Shown here: piece by piece, positions 25,163 to 33,618 of the stretch
How positions within the stretch are numbered: position 1 is the first letter of the stretch
Layout of the letters: the number at the start of each line of letters is the position of its first letter
Origin: Paenibacillus polygoni
GTDB taxonomy: Bacteria; Bacillota; Bacilli; Paenibacillales; Paenibacillaceae
Direction of reading: 5' to 3'
NCBI RefSeq assembly: GCF_030263935.1
Contig: NZ_CP127162.1
Coordinates: 1,125,501 to 1,189,500, forward strand
Length of the DNA stretch: 64,000 bases
Notes under the pieces: generated by a model
Told to the model about the DNA's origin: nothing
Databases searched by the model: none
Seen by the model: only the letters and a program-made list of their open reading frames with translations
Translations under genes and position numbers: made by a program

Positions 25163-26077
25163 TCATCCTAATTGTGGATACAATTCAGACCACATGACAT
25201 CCATAATACCTTGAATATTATTTTCCTCGCTATTGATCGCGATCACCGCTTCTTTATCAGGTATGATGACAAGCAGCTGACCGAATGCCCCATCTGCACG
25301 GTATGCCCCGTGAGTACACATCCAGAACTGACAGCCGTATCCGACTCCCCAGTCTCCTTCAGCAGGCGTATTTATATGTTTCCGGGTAGCATAGTTGATC
25401 CAAGACTCAGGGATTAATTGTTCACCATTCCATATTCCCTTGTTCAGTAACAGCTGACCGAACCGTGCCAATTCTTCATTGCTGATTCTAAGTCCAGTAC
25501 AACCAAGTGTAACGCCAAGCGGTGAACTGTCCCACTTCACGTCATATATCCCAAGTGGAATAAATAGCCGGGGAACCAAATAATCCCGAACCGTTTCACC
25601 CACTGCCGCTTGCACAAGAGCAGAAATCATAAAAGTATCTCCGCTGCTGTATGTAAATTGCTCTCCCGGTGCACGGTCCAAAGGTAAAGAGAGATAATGC
25701 TTCGCCCAGTCTTTTTCTAGGAGAGTACCACGCTCATTCGCCCATAATGGAGGGTTATCATGTCCTGTTGACATCGTCAGCAGTTCATATAATGTGATTT
25801 CTTCAGGGGAAGGGATGTTGGGGTACTTAGACTTATGCGTCGTAGAGTAAGAGAAAATTTCACCGAGTTTTGTTTCGAGGGACAGTTTTCCTTCTTCTAG
25901 TGCAAGACCCACCGCCATACTGGTAAAAGATTTACTGACCGAATGCTGCAAGCGGCGCTCATCTTTTGTTAAATCCCAGTCCCCAGCGGGCTTCCCGCCT
26001 TGTAGAATTCGAACAGAGCAGACATGCAGCTTATTTTCTTTCGCTTGTTGAACAAATCCCGTTAGATCAATCGTCAT
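25163..26077 (-). CDS. serine hydrolase, class C beta-lactamase-like
   Basis: 304 residues of the penicillin-binding-protein/beta-lactamase superfamily. Catalytic motif SxxK is S46-VS-K49 (HSVSKSF), and the Tyr motif is FTYSSGD. The C-terminal triad position has HGAYRADGAFGQ, closer to esterase and DUF-type members than to true AmpC (KTG). There is no signal peptide, so it is probably cytoplasmic and not a resistance enzyme. The open frame reaches 26101, but AAGGAAAGGAAGG directly precedes the ATG at 26077. Substrate unknown. Confidence 0.85.
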   Translation of the reverse strand: MTIDLTGFVQQAKENKLHVCSVRILQGGKPAGDWDLTKDERRLQHSVSKSFTSMAVGLALEEGKLSLETKLGEIFSYSTTHKSKYPNIPSPEEITLYELLTMSTGHDNPPLWANERGTLLEKDWAKHYLSLPLDRAPGEQFTYSSGDTFMISALVQAAVGETVRDYLVPRLFIPLGIYDVKWDSSPLGVTLGCTGLRISNEELARFGQLLLNKGIWNGEQLIPESWINYATRKHINTPAEGDWGVGYGCQFWMCTHGAYRADGAFGQLLVIIPDKEAVIAINSEENNIQGIMDVMWSELYPQLG

Positions 26078-26101
26078 GACAACCTTCCTTTCCTTCGCCA
26101 T

Positions 26102-26580
26102 TTAGGTCAAGGGAGCATCAGTAACTTATTTCATAAGACGGAACCTTTCACATTACAGGGTTTCTGCTGCGAAAATATGGTATTACAGGTGTATCCATAA
26201 GTCAATATTAGGATAATAAACCAAAAATAATAAATATTCAGAGGATTAATATCCTCAGATGTACAGATATAGATGAATAGCAATTATAGTACTTTGCTTA
26301 ACGAACATTCATTTGTAGATCTATCTATAGGTCGAATATCTGACGAATATCTATAGAGGATATCTATAGGTAGAGGGAGGGAATAGAACTAGTTTCATAA
26401 GAAGGAGTATAGCTGGTTTCCTCGGCCCTCAAAAAGGTAGTTCATTTATTCAATTTGTTTTATTTTCTGTGAGAAGTTTAAAAATAAATATGCACGAACA
26501 TCACATCCTAACATTACAAGGTAGGAAATAAGATGTTTATAACACGAATACTAAATTTACTAGGATAAGGAGCGATTAAG
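26102..26580. other. intergenic region with TATCTATAG repeats
   Basis: No gene found. Between about 26320 and 26375, TATCTATAG occurs three times and GAATATCT twice, in AT-rich sequence upstream of ohr. The ohr promoter should lie in the last 100 bases; no strong match is visible. Confidence 0.45.
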
Positions 26581-27000
26581 ATGGAAGCATTGTATACAGC
26601 AAGCGCAACCGTACGCGGAGGAAGAGACGGATCTTTTGAAACATCAGATGGTGTACTTCGCCACGACTTATCTACTCCAAAAGAATTGGGCGGTGCAGGC
26701 GGTAACGCTACGAACCCAGAACAACTATTTGCAGCAGGTTATGGTGCATGTTACGAAAGCGCACTGAGCAATATTGCTCGTAAAGAAGGCGTGAAAATAA
26801 GTGATGTAGAAATCACAAGTAATGTCATGATCGGGAAGGATCCGAAAGATGACGGGTTCCAACTTGCCGTTCGTCTTGATGTGAAGATCCCAGGTGTAGA
26901 CCGTGCACAGGCAGAAGATTTGGCTAAGAAAGCACACGATTTCTGTCCTTATTCCAAAGCTACACGTGGTAACATCCCAGTTGAACTTAACGTTATTTAA
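26581..27000 (+). CDS. ohr: organic hydroperoxide resistance protein, Ohr/OsmC family
   Basis: 139 residues. Reduces organic peroxides with a Cys pair: C57 in GYGACYESAL and C122 in HDFCPYSKATRGNI, both in the Ohr rather than OsmC pattern. The N-terminal ALYTASATVRGGRDG also fits Ohr. Cytoplasmic, recycled by lipoylated or thiol reductants in known members. Ribosome site AAGGAGCG before the ATG; monocistronic and followed by a strong terminator. No OhrR-type MarR regulator is next to it. Confidence 0.94.
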   Translation: MEALYTASATVRGGRDGSFETSDGVLRHDLSTPKELGGAGGNATNPEQLFAAGYGACYESALSNIARKEGVKISDVEITSNVMIGKDPKDDGFQLAVRLDVKIPGVDRAQAEDLAKKAHDFCPYSKATRGNIPVELNVI

Positions 27001-27048
27001 GTGAATCAATAAAAATTAGGTTTGAATAGATGATCTCTCGACGAGATA

Positions 27049-27089
27049 TAAAAGAGACCTTGGTGGGTACACCAAGGTCTTCTCTTTTG
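27049..27089. terminator. terminator after ohr
   Basis: AGACCTTGGTG and CACCAAGGTCT form a perfect stem with flanking AAAAGAG/CTCTTTT pairing and a T run. Confidence 0.88.
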
Positions 27090-27225
27090 TAACTGACTTT
27101 ACGATTCATTCGAATATTGTTTCCATACAGGCGTATATTGATTTGACATCAGGGTTAAAATTCTTTAATATGACTAAGTACTTATAGTACGTGGCATGAA
27201 TAAATTTGAAATCACAGGTGATTAC

Positions 27226-27501
27226 ATGTCTTATAGACCCCAGATTGTTGACTTAACAACTGCTAGCCGCAATGAAGAAGCGGGACTTTATGAATTTACA
27301 ATGAAGCTTAAAGATGGAACGCTTTGTCGTGCATTTTATTCTAACAAACCGGAATGGCACATGACTAGCATCAGCCGTCTTCAGAAGACTCCATGCCCGA
27401 TTTGCCGTAAGGATTTCATTTGTAAATGTATGGAAAAATTTGCGGGTGATATTCATGAGCAAATCATGAATGACCAATTGATCGAGCAAGCTGTCAAATA
27501 G
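27226..27501 (+). CDS. conserved hypothetical protein with Cys-rich zinc-like motif
   Basis: 91 residues from the ATG at 27226, preferred because AGGTGATTAC precedes it; an in-frame ATG at 27196 would add ten residues. The N-terminal half looks like a small beta domain (YEFTMKLKDGTLCRAFYSNK), and the C-terminal half carries CPICRKDFICKCMEKF, two close Cys pairs that could bind zinc. No signal peptide. I know no name for it. A terminator-like hairpin with T run follows at about 27521. Confidence 0.75.
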   Translation: MSYRPQIVDLTTASRNEEAGLYEFTMKLKDGTLCRAFYSNKPEWHMTSISRLQKTPCPICRKDFICKCMEKFAGDIHEQIMNDQLIEQAVK

Positions 27502-27520
27502 GAATAGCTTGTTATGATGA

Positions 27521-27550
27521 GCGTCCGTGAGATCACGGCGCTTTTTTTCT
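27521..27550 (+). terminator. terminator after Cys-rich gene
   Basis: GCGTCCGTG and CACGGCGC form a stem with one bulge, followed by seven T. Confidence 0.75.
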
Positions 27551-27599
27551 ATATTCGTATAGTCTAAGAAGTGGTTGAGCTAAGCTAAGGGGTGAGATT

Positions 27600-28037
27600 A
27601 TGAAGAATGATTCACACTTTGATATGAAACCATATATGAATCTTAATATCGTGCTTATTGATGGGGTTTGTCATTTATGTCAAGGACTCACGAAATGGAT
27701 TATTAAGCGAGATGGCAAGGGGAGTTTTCACTTTGCTTCACTTCAATCGGAGATCGGCCAGAAGCTGCTTGAACATGGAGGATTACCTCTTCATTCTATG
27801 GATACGTTTGTATTTATTGAACAAGGAGAGTATTACACTCGCTCCACCGGCGCACTGCATATTGCAAAAAAACTGGGGTTCCCTTATCATCTTGCTTCTG
27901 TATTCTTGGTAATTCCGGCTGCGGTTCGGAACCGGGTATATAATGTGGTTGCCCGTAATCGTTACCGCTGGTTTGGCAAAGATGAAGATGATGCTTGTAT
28001 GTTACCAACTCCCGAGATCCGTGAACGATTTTTATAA
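27600..28037 (+). CDS. DCC-family (DUF393) thiol-disulfide oxidoreductase-like protein
   Basis: 145 residues. The defining motif is IDGVCHLCQG with Cys 24 and 27, followed by the family sequences FHFASLQSEIG and PLHSMDTFVFIEQG. DCC proteins have a thioredoxin-like fold; their partners are not well known. No signal peptide. ATG with AAGGGGTGAG upstream. It ends in a branched hairpin shared with the convergent nuclease gene. The family call is firm and the activity is inferred. Confidence 0.9.
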   Translation: MKNDSHFDMKPYMNLNIVLIDGVCHLCQGLTKWIIKRDGKGSFHFASLQSEIGQKLLEHGGLPLHSMDTFVFIEQGEYYTRSTGALHIAKKLGFPYHLASVFLVIPAAVRNRVYNVVARNRYRWFGKDEDDACMLPTPEIRERFL

Positions 28038-28051
28038 ATACGATGATAAAT

Positions 28052-28141
28052 AAAATAAGGCAGCCAGTAGCAGGATAACACCTCCATCTGTTAGTGAGAT
28101 CTAACAAGTGAAGGCAGTTCACTGCGTGGCTGCCTTATTTT
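28052..28141. terminator. branched bidirectional terminator
   Basis: Outer arms AAAATAAGGCAGCCA and TGGCTGCCTTATTTT pair perfectly over 15 bases across 60 bases. Inside lie two more hairpins: TGTTAG-TGAGAT-CTAACA (28089-28106) and AGTGAA-GGCAG-TTCACT. The arrangement is a multi-branch junction between convergent genes. Confidence 0.75.
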
Positions 28142-29018
28142 AATTTTTAGGAGCTCTATAACCAGCAGCTACCGCTTCCGCTTCTGTACAAAACCAAGCC
28201 TCGGGTTGGGTTGATTTGTAATTAGGAGATGCAGTGGTGTGGTAAATTTTCTCTCCCTTAGCATTGATATTCCCTTTAATGGTACAAGTGTTGTTAGGCG
28301 GAGTAGAAGAAGTACTACTTCCATTAGAAGATACAGTTCCGCTAGTCGTGCTGTTTGAAGTAGTACTGCTGTCTTCCTGATACTCAGCAGGATGAAAACC
28401 ATCCTCTTGTGCATAGTTTTCATATTTCCATATCCCTAGTGCTTGCTTTTTGCTTTTATTCTGAATGGCTTCAAACTCATCCACATAACGGACGTTCGGC
28501 GGATAGATATAAGCAACCCTTGCATAACCTTTCTTAAGCAGCGATTCCTGGAGCATTACCCCATCCGCATAGACGTAAGCGAGCAGACGAGAATATTTAT
28601 CACGATTGGGACCGATATCAAATTCAAGTTCGATATTCTTGGCCTTTTCTAGCAATTGCTTTGTATACTGCTTTGCTTCTTGACCAAGTGGCTGTACACC
28701 AAGCTTTGGATGAGATGTTTCTGGTGTGTCTACGAGCAGCAGGCGGACAGATTGGCTCTTGCCTTCGTACATCACTTTCAAGGTATCTCCGTCCACAGCA
28801 CGATCGAGGGTAACAGGAACTCTTGGATATTTGTAATCCGTGCTTGATTGATCTGGCGAATTAGTTTCATTTGATGTGCCGGTAGAAGTACCTGTATTTG
28901 ATGTACTGCCTGTATTCGTATCAGTGATCGAATCTCCTAACTGAATCTCACCGCAGCCCGCTGTAAGAACAGTAATACTCAGGACAAGTGGAATCATCCA
29001 CCGTCTCAAAAAAGACAT
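28140..29018 (-). CDS. thermonuclease (SNase) family lipoprotein
   Basis: About 292 residues. A signal peptide with lipobox LTAGC (Cys near residue 22 from the chosen start) is followed by a Ser/Thr/Asn/Gly-rich linker (about 30-60), then a staphylococcal-nuclease fold: VDGDTLKVMYEGKSQSVRLL, LVDTPET, and PNRDKYSRLLAYVYADGVML. The catalytic Arg/Glu/Arg set appears as RLLLVDTPE and DKYSRLLAYV. A second Ser/Thr linker leads to a short C-terminal module (TASPNYKSTQPEAWFCTEAEAVAAGYRAPK) resembling the cell-surface module after many secreted nucleases. The ATG at 29018 is chosen because GGAG sits 8 bases upstream. Likely surface-bound DNA/RNA degradation. Confidence 0.88.
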   Translation of the reverse strand: MSFLRRWMIPLVLSITVLTAGCGEIQLGDSITDTNTGSTSNTGTSTGTSNETNSPDQSSTDYKYPRVPVTLDRAVDGDTLKVMYEGKSQSVRLLLVDTPETSHPKLGVQPLGQEAKQYTKQLLEKAKNIELEFDIGPNRDKYSRLLAYVYADGVMLQESLLKKGYARVAYIYPPNVRYVDEFEAIQNKSKKQALGIWKYENYAQEDGFHPAEYQEDSSTTSNSTTSGTVSSNGSSTSSTPPNNTCTIKGNINAKGEKIYHTTASPNYKSTQPEAWFCTEAEAVAAGYRAPKN

Positions 29019-29167
29019 GAAAAACACTCCATTCTAAGATGTATAGTATGTATGCGTGGACCTCTCTAAGTGTACTATATTCGTAAAAGAAAGGGAACGG
29101 ACGTTTGCTAATCTTACTTGTGATTCAATGCTTTTTAAAAGAGAAATAAGGAAATAAAAATTTGTTC

Positions 29168-29196
29168 TTGATGAGCGTGGAAAATTATGCTAATCT
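29168..29196 (+). promoter_or_regulatory. promoter of the Tad locus
   Basis: TTGATG (29168-29173), 17-base spacer, TAATCT (29191-29196), about 110 bases before the first gene. Confidence 0.5.
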
Positions 29197-29217
29197 ATCG
29201 TTAACTTAATCAGCACG

Positions 29218-29277
29218 TGACGGAAGCACCGTCCATATATTGCAGGAAATCTTGCGATAATGGGCGGTGCTTTTTTT
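29218..29277 (+). promoter_or_regulatory. leader attenuator/terminator before the Tad locus
   Basis: AGCACCGTCCAT and ATGGGCGGTGCT form a 12-pair stem (one mismatch allowed) followed by seven T. An alternative small hairpin, GACGG-AAGCA-CCGTC, uses the left arm and would exclude the terminator. The upstream gene is divergent, so this plus-strand terminator cannot end any gene; it lies between the promoter and the first tad gene. Confidence 0.55.
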
Positions 29278-29306
29278 GCTGTGGAAGGGGAAAGGTATGA
29301 TGATTA

Positions 29307-30485
29307 ATGAATAAAGTGCTGCTCGCAAGCAGCAGTTTGGAATATGTTGAGGCGCTGCTAGATTTTATTCAAGGAAGTCCGTATTCGGCCGTATTTCAGG
29401 TGACTGCTTTTTCACAGCCGGAGGCCATGTCGAGGTACATAGAGGAATTAACTCCAACCTCTACTCCGGATTTAGTAGTAGCGGAAGAGTCATTTATTGA
29501 AAAATGGAACTCCAGTCCTTTTGCAGATAAAGTATCTGTTCTTCTATTAACAGAGCAGTTTGTTTCTGAAGAAAGTCAAACGAAAATTAGGAAGTATCAG
29601 CCTTTGCCTGCCATCTTAGCGAAATGGGAAGAAGTGCTGCTCAGTTTGAGCAGACGAGAAAGAGGTAGATTTACCAGTGCACAAACATGGGTGATTGGGG
29701 TCACTTCAGCATCTGGGGGCTGCGGAAAGACAACCGTTGCTCTCAATCTAGCTAAACAGCTCGGACGGTCGGGTTATTCGGTATTCTATCTGAATCTAGA
29801 AACCATGGATAGTACAGGGCCATTTTTACATACATCAAAATCATCAATAGAGAGGCAAACCGAATCAGGCGGCGATTTGTTTAGTCAATTATTGTACCAG
29901 CTGAGAGCTAATAAAGTACCGAATAATAGTTTTCATGGAGAGAAGAATGACAGGATCGATTTAAATCCTTATACGGTAAGGAATGAACGTATTCAAGCAG
30001 ATTGCTTTATTCCGGCAAACAATCGCAAAGAAATGCTTCAGATGAGTAAATCGGATACGAGTGAATTAATCCGTCTCATTACGGAGTCAGGTCAATACCA
30101 TTTTGTTATTGCAGACCCTGATTCAGTGTGGGACTTGCGATCGGAAGCGGTGATGGAGGAATCTCAGCTCTTAGTATGGCTGCTGTCTGATGATATTCAT
30201 ACGATGAATAAATGCAAGGAATGGATGAAGTTTCATAGGCAGCTTGATCCAGAACAGCATGAGAATAGAATGAGAAAAACATGGCACGTAATTAATCGTT
30301 ATATGGGAAATATGGTAAACGAGCTTCCGGACGAAGGGATGATTGCAGAACATTATCTGCCTTATATCCCTTCCTGGAAACAGATGCGGGAACCAGATTT
30401 ACTGCTGAATTCACCGATATATCAGAAGGAAATGAATAAGCTGTGTGAAACGATTGGCGCTCTGTACAGGGAGAATACAGCATGA
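29307..30485 (+). CDS. TadZ/CpaE-like ATPase
   Basis: 392 residues. An N-terminal receiver-like domain without phospho-acceptor Asp certainty (about 1-120) precedes a ParA/MinD-type ATPase with deviant Walker A GVTSASGGCGKTTVALNLA (about 131-149). In Tad systems TadZ/CpaE marks the pole where the pilus machine assembles. The middle of the protein (about 175-245) is less conserved. First gene of the Tad operon, after an attenuator-like leader; its stop overlaps the next start by 4 bases. Confidence 0.85.
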   Translation: MNKVLLASSSLEYVEALLDFIQGSPYSAVFQVTAFSQPEAMSRYIEELTPTSTPDLVVAEESFIEKWNSSPFADKVSVLLLTEQFVSEESQTKIRKYQPLPAILAKWEEVLLSLSRRERGRFTSAQTWVIGVTSASGGCGKTTVALNLAKQLGRSGYSVFYLNLETMDSTGPFLHTSKSSIERQTESGGDLFSQLLYQLRANKVPNNSFHGEKNDRIDLNPYTVRNERIQADCFIPANNRKEMLQMSKSDTSELIRLITESGQYHFVIADPDSVWDLRSEAVMEESQLLVWLLSDDIHTMNKCKEWMKFHRQLDPEQHENRMRKTWHVINRYMGNMVNELPDEGMIAEHYLPYIPSWKQMREPDLLLNSPIYQKEMNKLCETIGALYRENTA

Positions 30486-31717
30486 ATGAAGCGTGGTTCA
30501 AGGAATTAAGGAAGACGGTGCGTTCAGGTCTTGATGTGACTTCATCTGCAGGAGATTCGGAACTTATGGAGCATATCGAGCGCAGGGTACTTTATCATTC
30601 AGATTTGGTACATCTGACTTCTGGAGAAAAGCAGACCCTAATTAGACGATTATATGATTCCTTTCGAGGACTTGATGTTCTTCAGCCGCTTGTAGATAAC
30701 CCGAATATTACGGAGATTATGATTAATAGTCATCACGAGATTTTCATTGAAGAACATGGTGAAGTGAAGCAGATGCCCATCGCATTTGAATCCGCGGATC
30801 GGCTCGAAGATATTATTCAGTCCATTGTCTCCGGGGTAAACCGCATTGTTAATGAGTCTTCTCCGATCGTGGATGCGAGGCTGAAAGATGGGTCACGGGT
30901 GAATATTGTTTTACCGCCGATTGCTCTAAAGGGTCCCACAATGACCATCCGTAAGTTCCCGGAGAAACCAATGAGTATGGAAGATCTGGTTCGTATCGGT
31001 GCTCTGACCAAAGAGGCTGCACTGCTGTTGCAAAAGCTCGTAAAGAGTAAATACAACATTTTTATCAGCGGTGGAACGGGATCAGGGAAAACTACGTTCC
31101 TCAATGCCTTGTCTCAGTATGTTCCCAGCAGTGAGCGGATCATTACAATCGAGGATTCAGCAGAGCTGCAGATTGTTACCGTACCGAATCTTGTATCGCT
31201 CGAGACACGTAATGCCAATACGGAAGGCAGAGGGGAAATATCAATCCGTGATCTCATTCGATCTTCACTTCGGATGCGGCCTAATCGAATTATTGTAGGC
31301 GAGGTACGAGGGAGTGAGGCGCTGGACATGCTGCAGGCGATGAACACAGGGCATGATGGAAGTCTCTCAACGGGACACGCGAACAGCATTGCGGATATGG
31401 TCAGTCGTTTAGAAACGATGGTACTGAGCGGGGCAGATCTGCCTATTGTTGTCGTTAGACAGCAGATCAGTTCAGCTATCGATATATTTGTTCATCTATC
31501 AAGACTCAGAGATCGTTCAAGGCGGGTTACCGAGATCAGTGAAGTGGTCGGAATGGAAGATGGGGAGGTGAGGCTGAATCGGCTATATCAGTTTCAGGAA
31601 CGCGGGGAAGCAGAAGGGCGTATTGTAGGTGAACTTGTTCCGAACTCATCGAAGCTTGTACATGTGGACAAATTGCGGGCTGCCGGCATCCATTATCCAT
31701 TTAACGAAGATAGATAA
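30482..31717 (+). CDS. tadA: TadA/CpaF-type secretion ATPase
   Basis: 411-residue hexameric motor ATPase of the type II/IV secretion superfamily. Visible motifs: N-terminal VDNPNITEIMINSHHEIFIE, Walker A ISGGTGSGKTTFLNAL (about 195-210), Asp box region ITIEDSAELQ, Walker B-like MRPNRIIVGEVRGSEALDML, His box TGHDGSLSTGHANS. All are intact. It powers both pilus extension and retraction in Tad systems. Overlap of start with the TadZ stop (ATGA) indicates coupling. Confidence 0.93.
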   Translation: MNEAWFKELRKTVRSGLDVTSSAGDSELMEHIERRVLYHSDLVHLTSGEKQTLIRRLYDSFRGLDVLQPLVDNPNITEIMINSHHEIFIEEHGEVKQMPIAFESADRLEDIIQSIVSGVNRIVNESSPIVDARLKDGSRVNIVLPPIALKGPTMTIRKFPEKPMSMEDLVRIGALTKEAALLLQKLVKSKYNIFISGGTGSGKTTFLNALSQYVPSSERIITIEDSAELQIVTVPNLVSLETRNANTEGRGEISIRDLIRSSLRMRPNRIIVGEVRGSEALDMLQAMNTGHDGSLSTGHANSIADMVSRLETMVLSGADLPIVVVRQQISSAIDIFVHLSRLRDRSRRVTEISEVVGMEDGEVRLNRLYQFQERGEAEGRIVGELVPNSSKLVHVDKLRAAGIHYPFNEDR

Positions 31718-31730
31718 GAGGAGGATGAAA

Positions 31731-32534
31731 GTGGATTTGAGCAGGAGGTTTATTCAGAACAAGAACCACTCACCTGTAGAGTCTAGCGGTAAACTATCTG
31801 ACTATTCAGTACATGATTTAAGTTCTCGGCAAAAAATAGTATGTCTGATTGTCAGCGCCATTCTGTTTTTTATGATCGGCTACTTATTTTATCATCACAT
31901 AATTATGAGCAGCATATTAGCCTTAGCAGCATTTTTTATCCCTAAACACTATAATCAATACCTGCTTGAAAAGAGACGATCGGCTCTCAGTCTTCACTTT
32001 AAGCAAGCACTGTATTCTTTATCTTCCTCTCTTGCTGCTGGAAAGTCCGTAGAAAATGCATTTAGGGAAGCTGTCCTCGATCTTCGAATGCTTGATCCAC
32101 AGGCAGATCATGATCTGATCCGAGAGTTTACTATTATCTGTACAAGAATGGAATATGGTCAGCCGATTGAGGAAGCTTTATTAGATTTTGCAAATCGTGC
32201 TCATATGGAGGATATTACAAACTTCGCTGATGTGTTTGTTACTTGTAAACGTACAGGCGGTGATCTGGTTGAAGTCGTAAGAAAAACTTCTTCGGTTATC
32301 GGAGAAAAGCTAGATATTCAGCAAGAAATTGCAGTAACTATTTCGCAGAAAAAGTTTGAATCCAAGGCGGTGTTTGCTTCTCCTTTTGTGTTTTTATTCG
32401 TGCTTAGTGTCACGTCTCCAGATTTCCTTACACCTTTATACAGCCCGGCCGGATATCTCATTTCAAGTGTATCTATTATCGTATTGTTTGCTTGTTTCTT
32501 ATGGGTGAATCGTATTATGAATATTCGGGTGTAA
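31731..32534 (+). CDS. tadB: TadB-like membrane platform protein
   Basis: About 268 residues, T2SSF fold. Two N-terminal membrane helices (ILFFMIGYLFYHHIIM and SILALAAFFIP) flank the start of the cytoplasmic helical domain, which has SLSSSLAAGKSVENAFREAV and TCKRTGGDLVEVVRKTSSVI, and two more helices lie at the C terminus. GTG at 31731 has AAGAGGAGG six bases upstream; the ATG at 31725 abuts that site, so I prefer the GTG. It forms the platform with TadC. Confidence 0.88.
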   Translation: MDLSRRFIQNKNHSPVESSGKLSDYSVHDLSSRQKIVCLIVSAILFFMIGYLFYHHIIMSSILALAAFFIPKHYNQYLLEKRRSALSLHFKQALYSLSSSLAAGKSVENAFREAVLDLRMLDPQADHDLIREFTIICTRMEYGQPIEEALLDFANRAHMEDITNFADVFVTCKRTGGDLVEVVRKTSSVIGEKLDIQQEIAVTISQKKFESKAVFASPFVFLFVLSVTSPDFLTPLYSPAGYLISSVSIIVLFACFLWVNRIMNIRV

Positions 32535-32547
32535 GGGGCGAGGAGTA

Positions 32548-33417
32548 ATGGTGATCATTTGTAGTATGATAGTTGCTTTGCTTGCCTTGTGGTGGATTCT
32601 TGCCAATCGAACAGCTAAAACAAGGTATCAAAAGCTGAATCAGGTTGAGATGACTGGACTGCGTTTTCGTAAACTGCATGCTCCCTTTATTGGCCTGATT
32701 GAACGAATCGACTTCGTAAGAAAATTCCCGATGTTTGTTTATCGTGTGCAGCATTCAATTCAGAGAGCTTATGGTCCTAAATATGGTCATGAGAAAATGA
32801 TGTTATATCTTGCAGAGATGTTTGTATATAGCTGGCTTGCGCTAATGGGTGGGGCTGTGATGACGCTTTGGTTACATGGGCTGATGGGAATTGCAATCGG
32901 ATGTATGCTCGCTATTATCATTCCCTTTGCACAGCTGAAGGATCTTCACGAGAAGGTGAAGCTGCGTGAACAGGATATTTTAATGGAACTGCCAGAGTTT
33001 CTTAACAAAGTTGTCTTGCTTGTTGGTGCAGGGGAGACCGTCCAGAAGGCAATTATTCATTGTACGGAGCGTAAACAGAGTTCTGACCATCCTTTGTACA
33101 TAGAACTGAGACAAATGATTGCAGAATGGAACAGTGGATTTTCATTTCAACAAGCCTTTGAGCAGTTTAGTAAAAGGTGCGGCGTTCAAGAAGTATCTAT
33201 ATTTACAACCACTGTACTGCTTAACTTTCGGCGGGGAGGTAATGATTTTGTACTCTCTCTAAGGGAACTGTCGCGAGTATTGTGGGAGAAGAGAAAATCA
33301 CTAAGTCGTACTAAAGGGGAGCAGGCTTCATCTAAGCTTGTGTTTCCAATGGTAGTCATTTTTTTAGTCATTGTAATTATGGTAGGTGCACCTTCGTTTA
33401 TGACGATGAATTTATAG
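32548..33417 (+). CDS. tadC: TadC-like membrane platform protein
   Basis: 289 residues, second T2SSF-domain protein. A single N-terminal helix, a pair of helices around 95-130 (MGGAVMTLWLHGLMGIAIG), the cytoplasmic domain with LPEFLNKVVLLVGAGETVQK, and a C-terminal helix (VFPMVVIFLVIVIMVG). It follows tadB by 13 bases. With TadB it forms the inner membrane core that TadA drives. Confidence 0.88.
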   Translation: MVIICSMIVALLALWWILANRTAKTRYQKLNQVEMTGLRFRKLHAPFIGLIERIDFVRKFPMFVYRVQHSIQRAYGPKYGHEKMMLYLAEMFVYSWLALMGGAVMTLWLHGLMGIAIGCMLAIIIPFAQLKDLHEKVKLREQDILMELPEFLNKVVLLVGAGETVQKAIIHCTERKQSSDHPLYIELRQMIAEWNSGFSFQQAFEQFSKRCGVQEVSIFTTTVLLNFRRGGNDFVLSLRELSRVLWEKRKSLSRTKGEQASSKLVFPMVVIFLVIVIMVGAPSFMTMNL

Positions 33418-33429
33418 GGGGAAATAGTA

Positions 33430-33618
33430 ATGCTAACAACCGTTAAAAATAAGATGATTGGTTTTTGGAAGGAAGAGGATGGTCTTGGTACGCTGGAGAT
33501 GATTTTAATTATTGGCGTCATTATTGTAATTGGTCTTATTTTCAAAAATCAGATCACTTCGATCGTCAATAAATTGCTGAAACAGGTGGGTACAAAAAGT
33601 GAAGAGTTTTTCGAATAA
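33430..33618 (+). CDS. Flp1-type type IVb pilin
   Basis: 62 residues. A short basic leader (MLTTVKNKMIGFWKEEDGLG) is followed by TLEMILIIGVIIVIGLIF, with the Glu at +3 or so after the Gly as in Flp prepilins, and then a short charged helix. The prepilin peptidase at 37569 should cut after the Gly. It is the main pilus subunit by analogy to Flp1 pilins in Firmicutes Tad loci. Ribosome site GGGGGAAA. Ends inside the start of the next gene. Confidence 0.85.
   Translation: MLTTVKNKMIGFWKEEDGLGTLEMILIIGVIIVIGLIFKNQITSIVNKLLKQVGTKSEEFFE

Noticed and set aside
25163..26077. Antibiotic-resistance beta-lactamase
   Set aside because: SxxK is present, but there is no signal peptide and the third motif is not KTG, so a general serine hydrolase is the safer call.
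29218..29277. Known c-di-GMP riboswitch in the Tad leader
   Set aside because: I looked for the class I conserved blocks and found none; the structure is only a terminator with an alternative hairpin.
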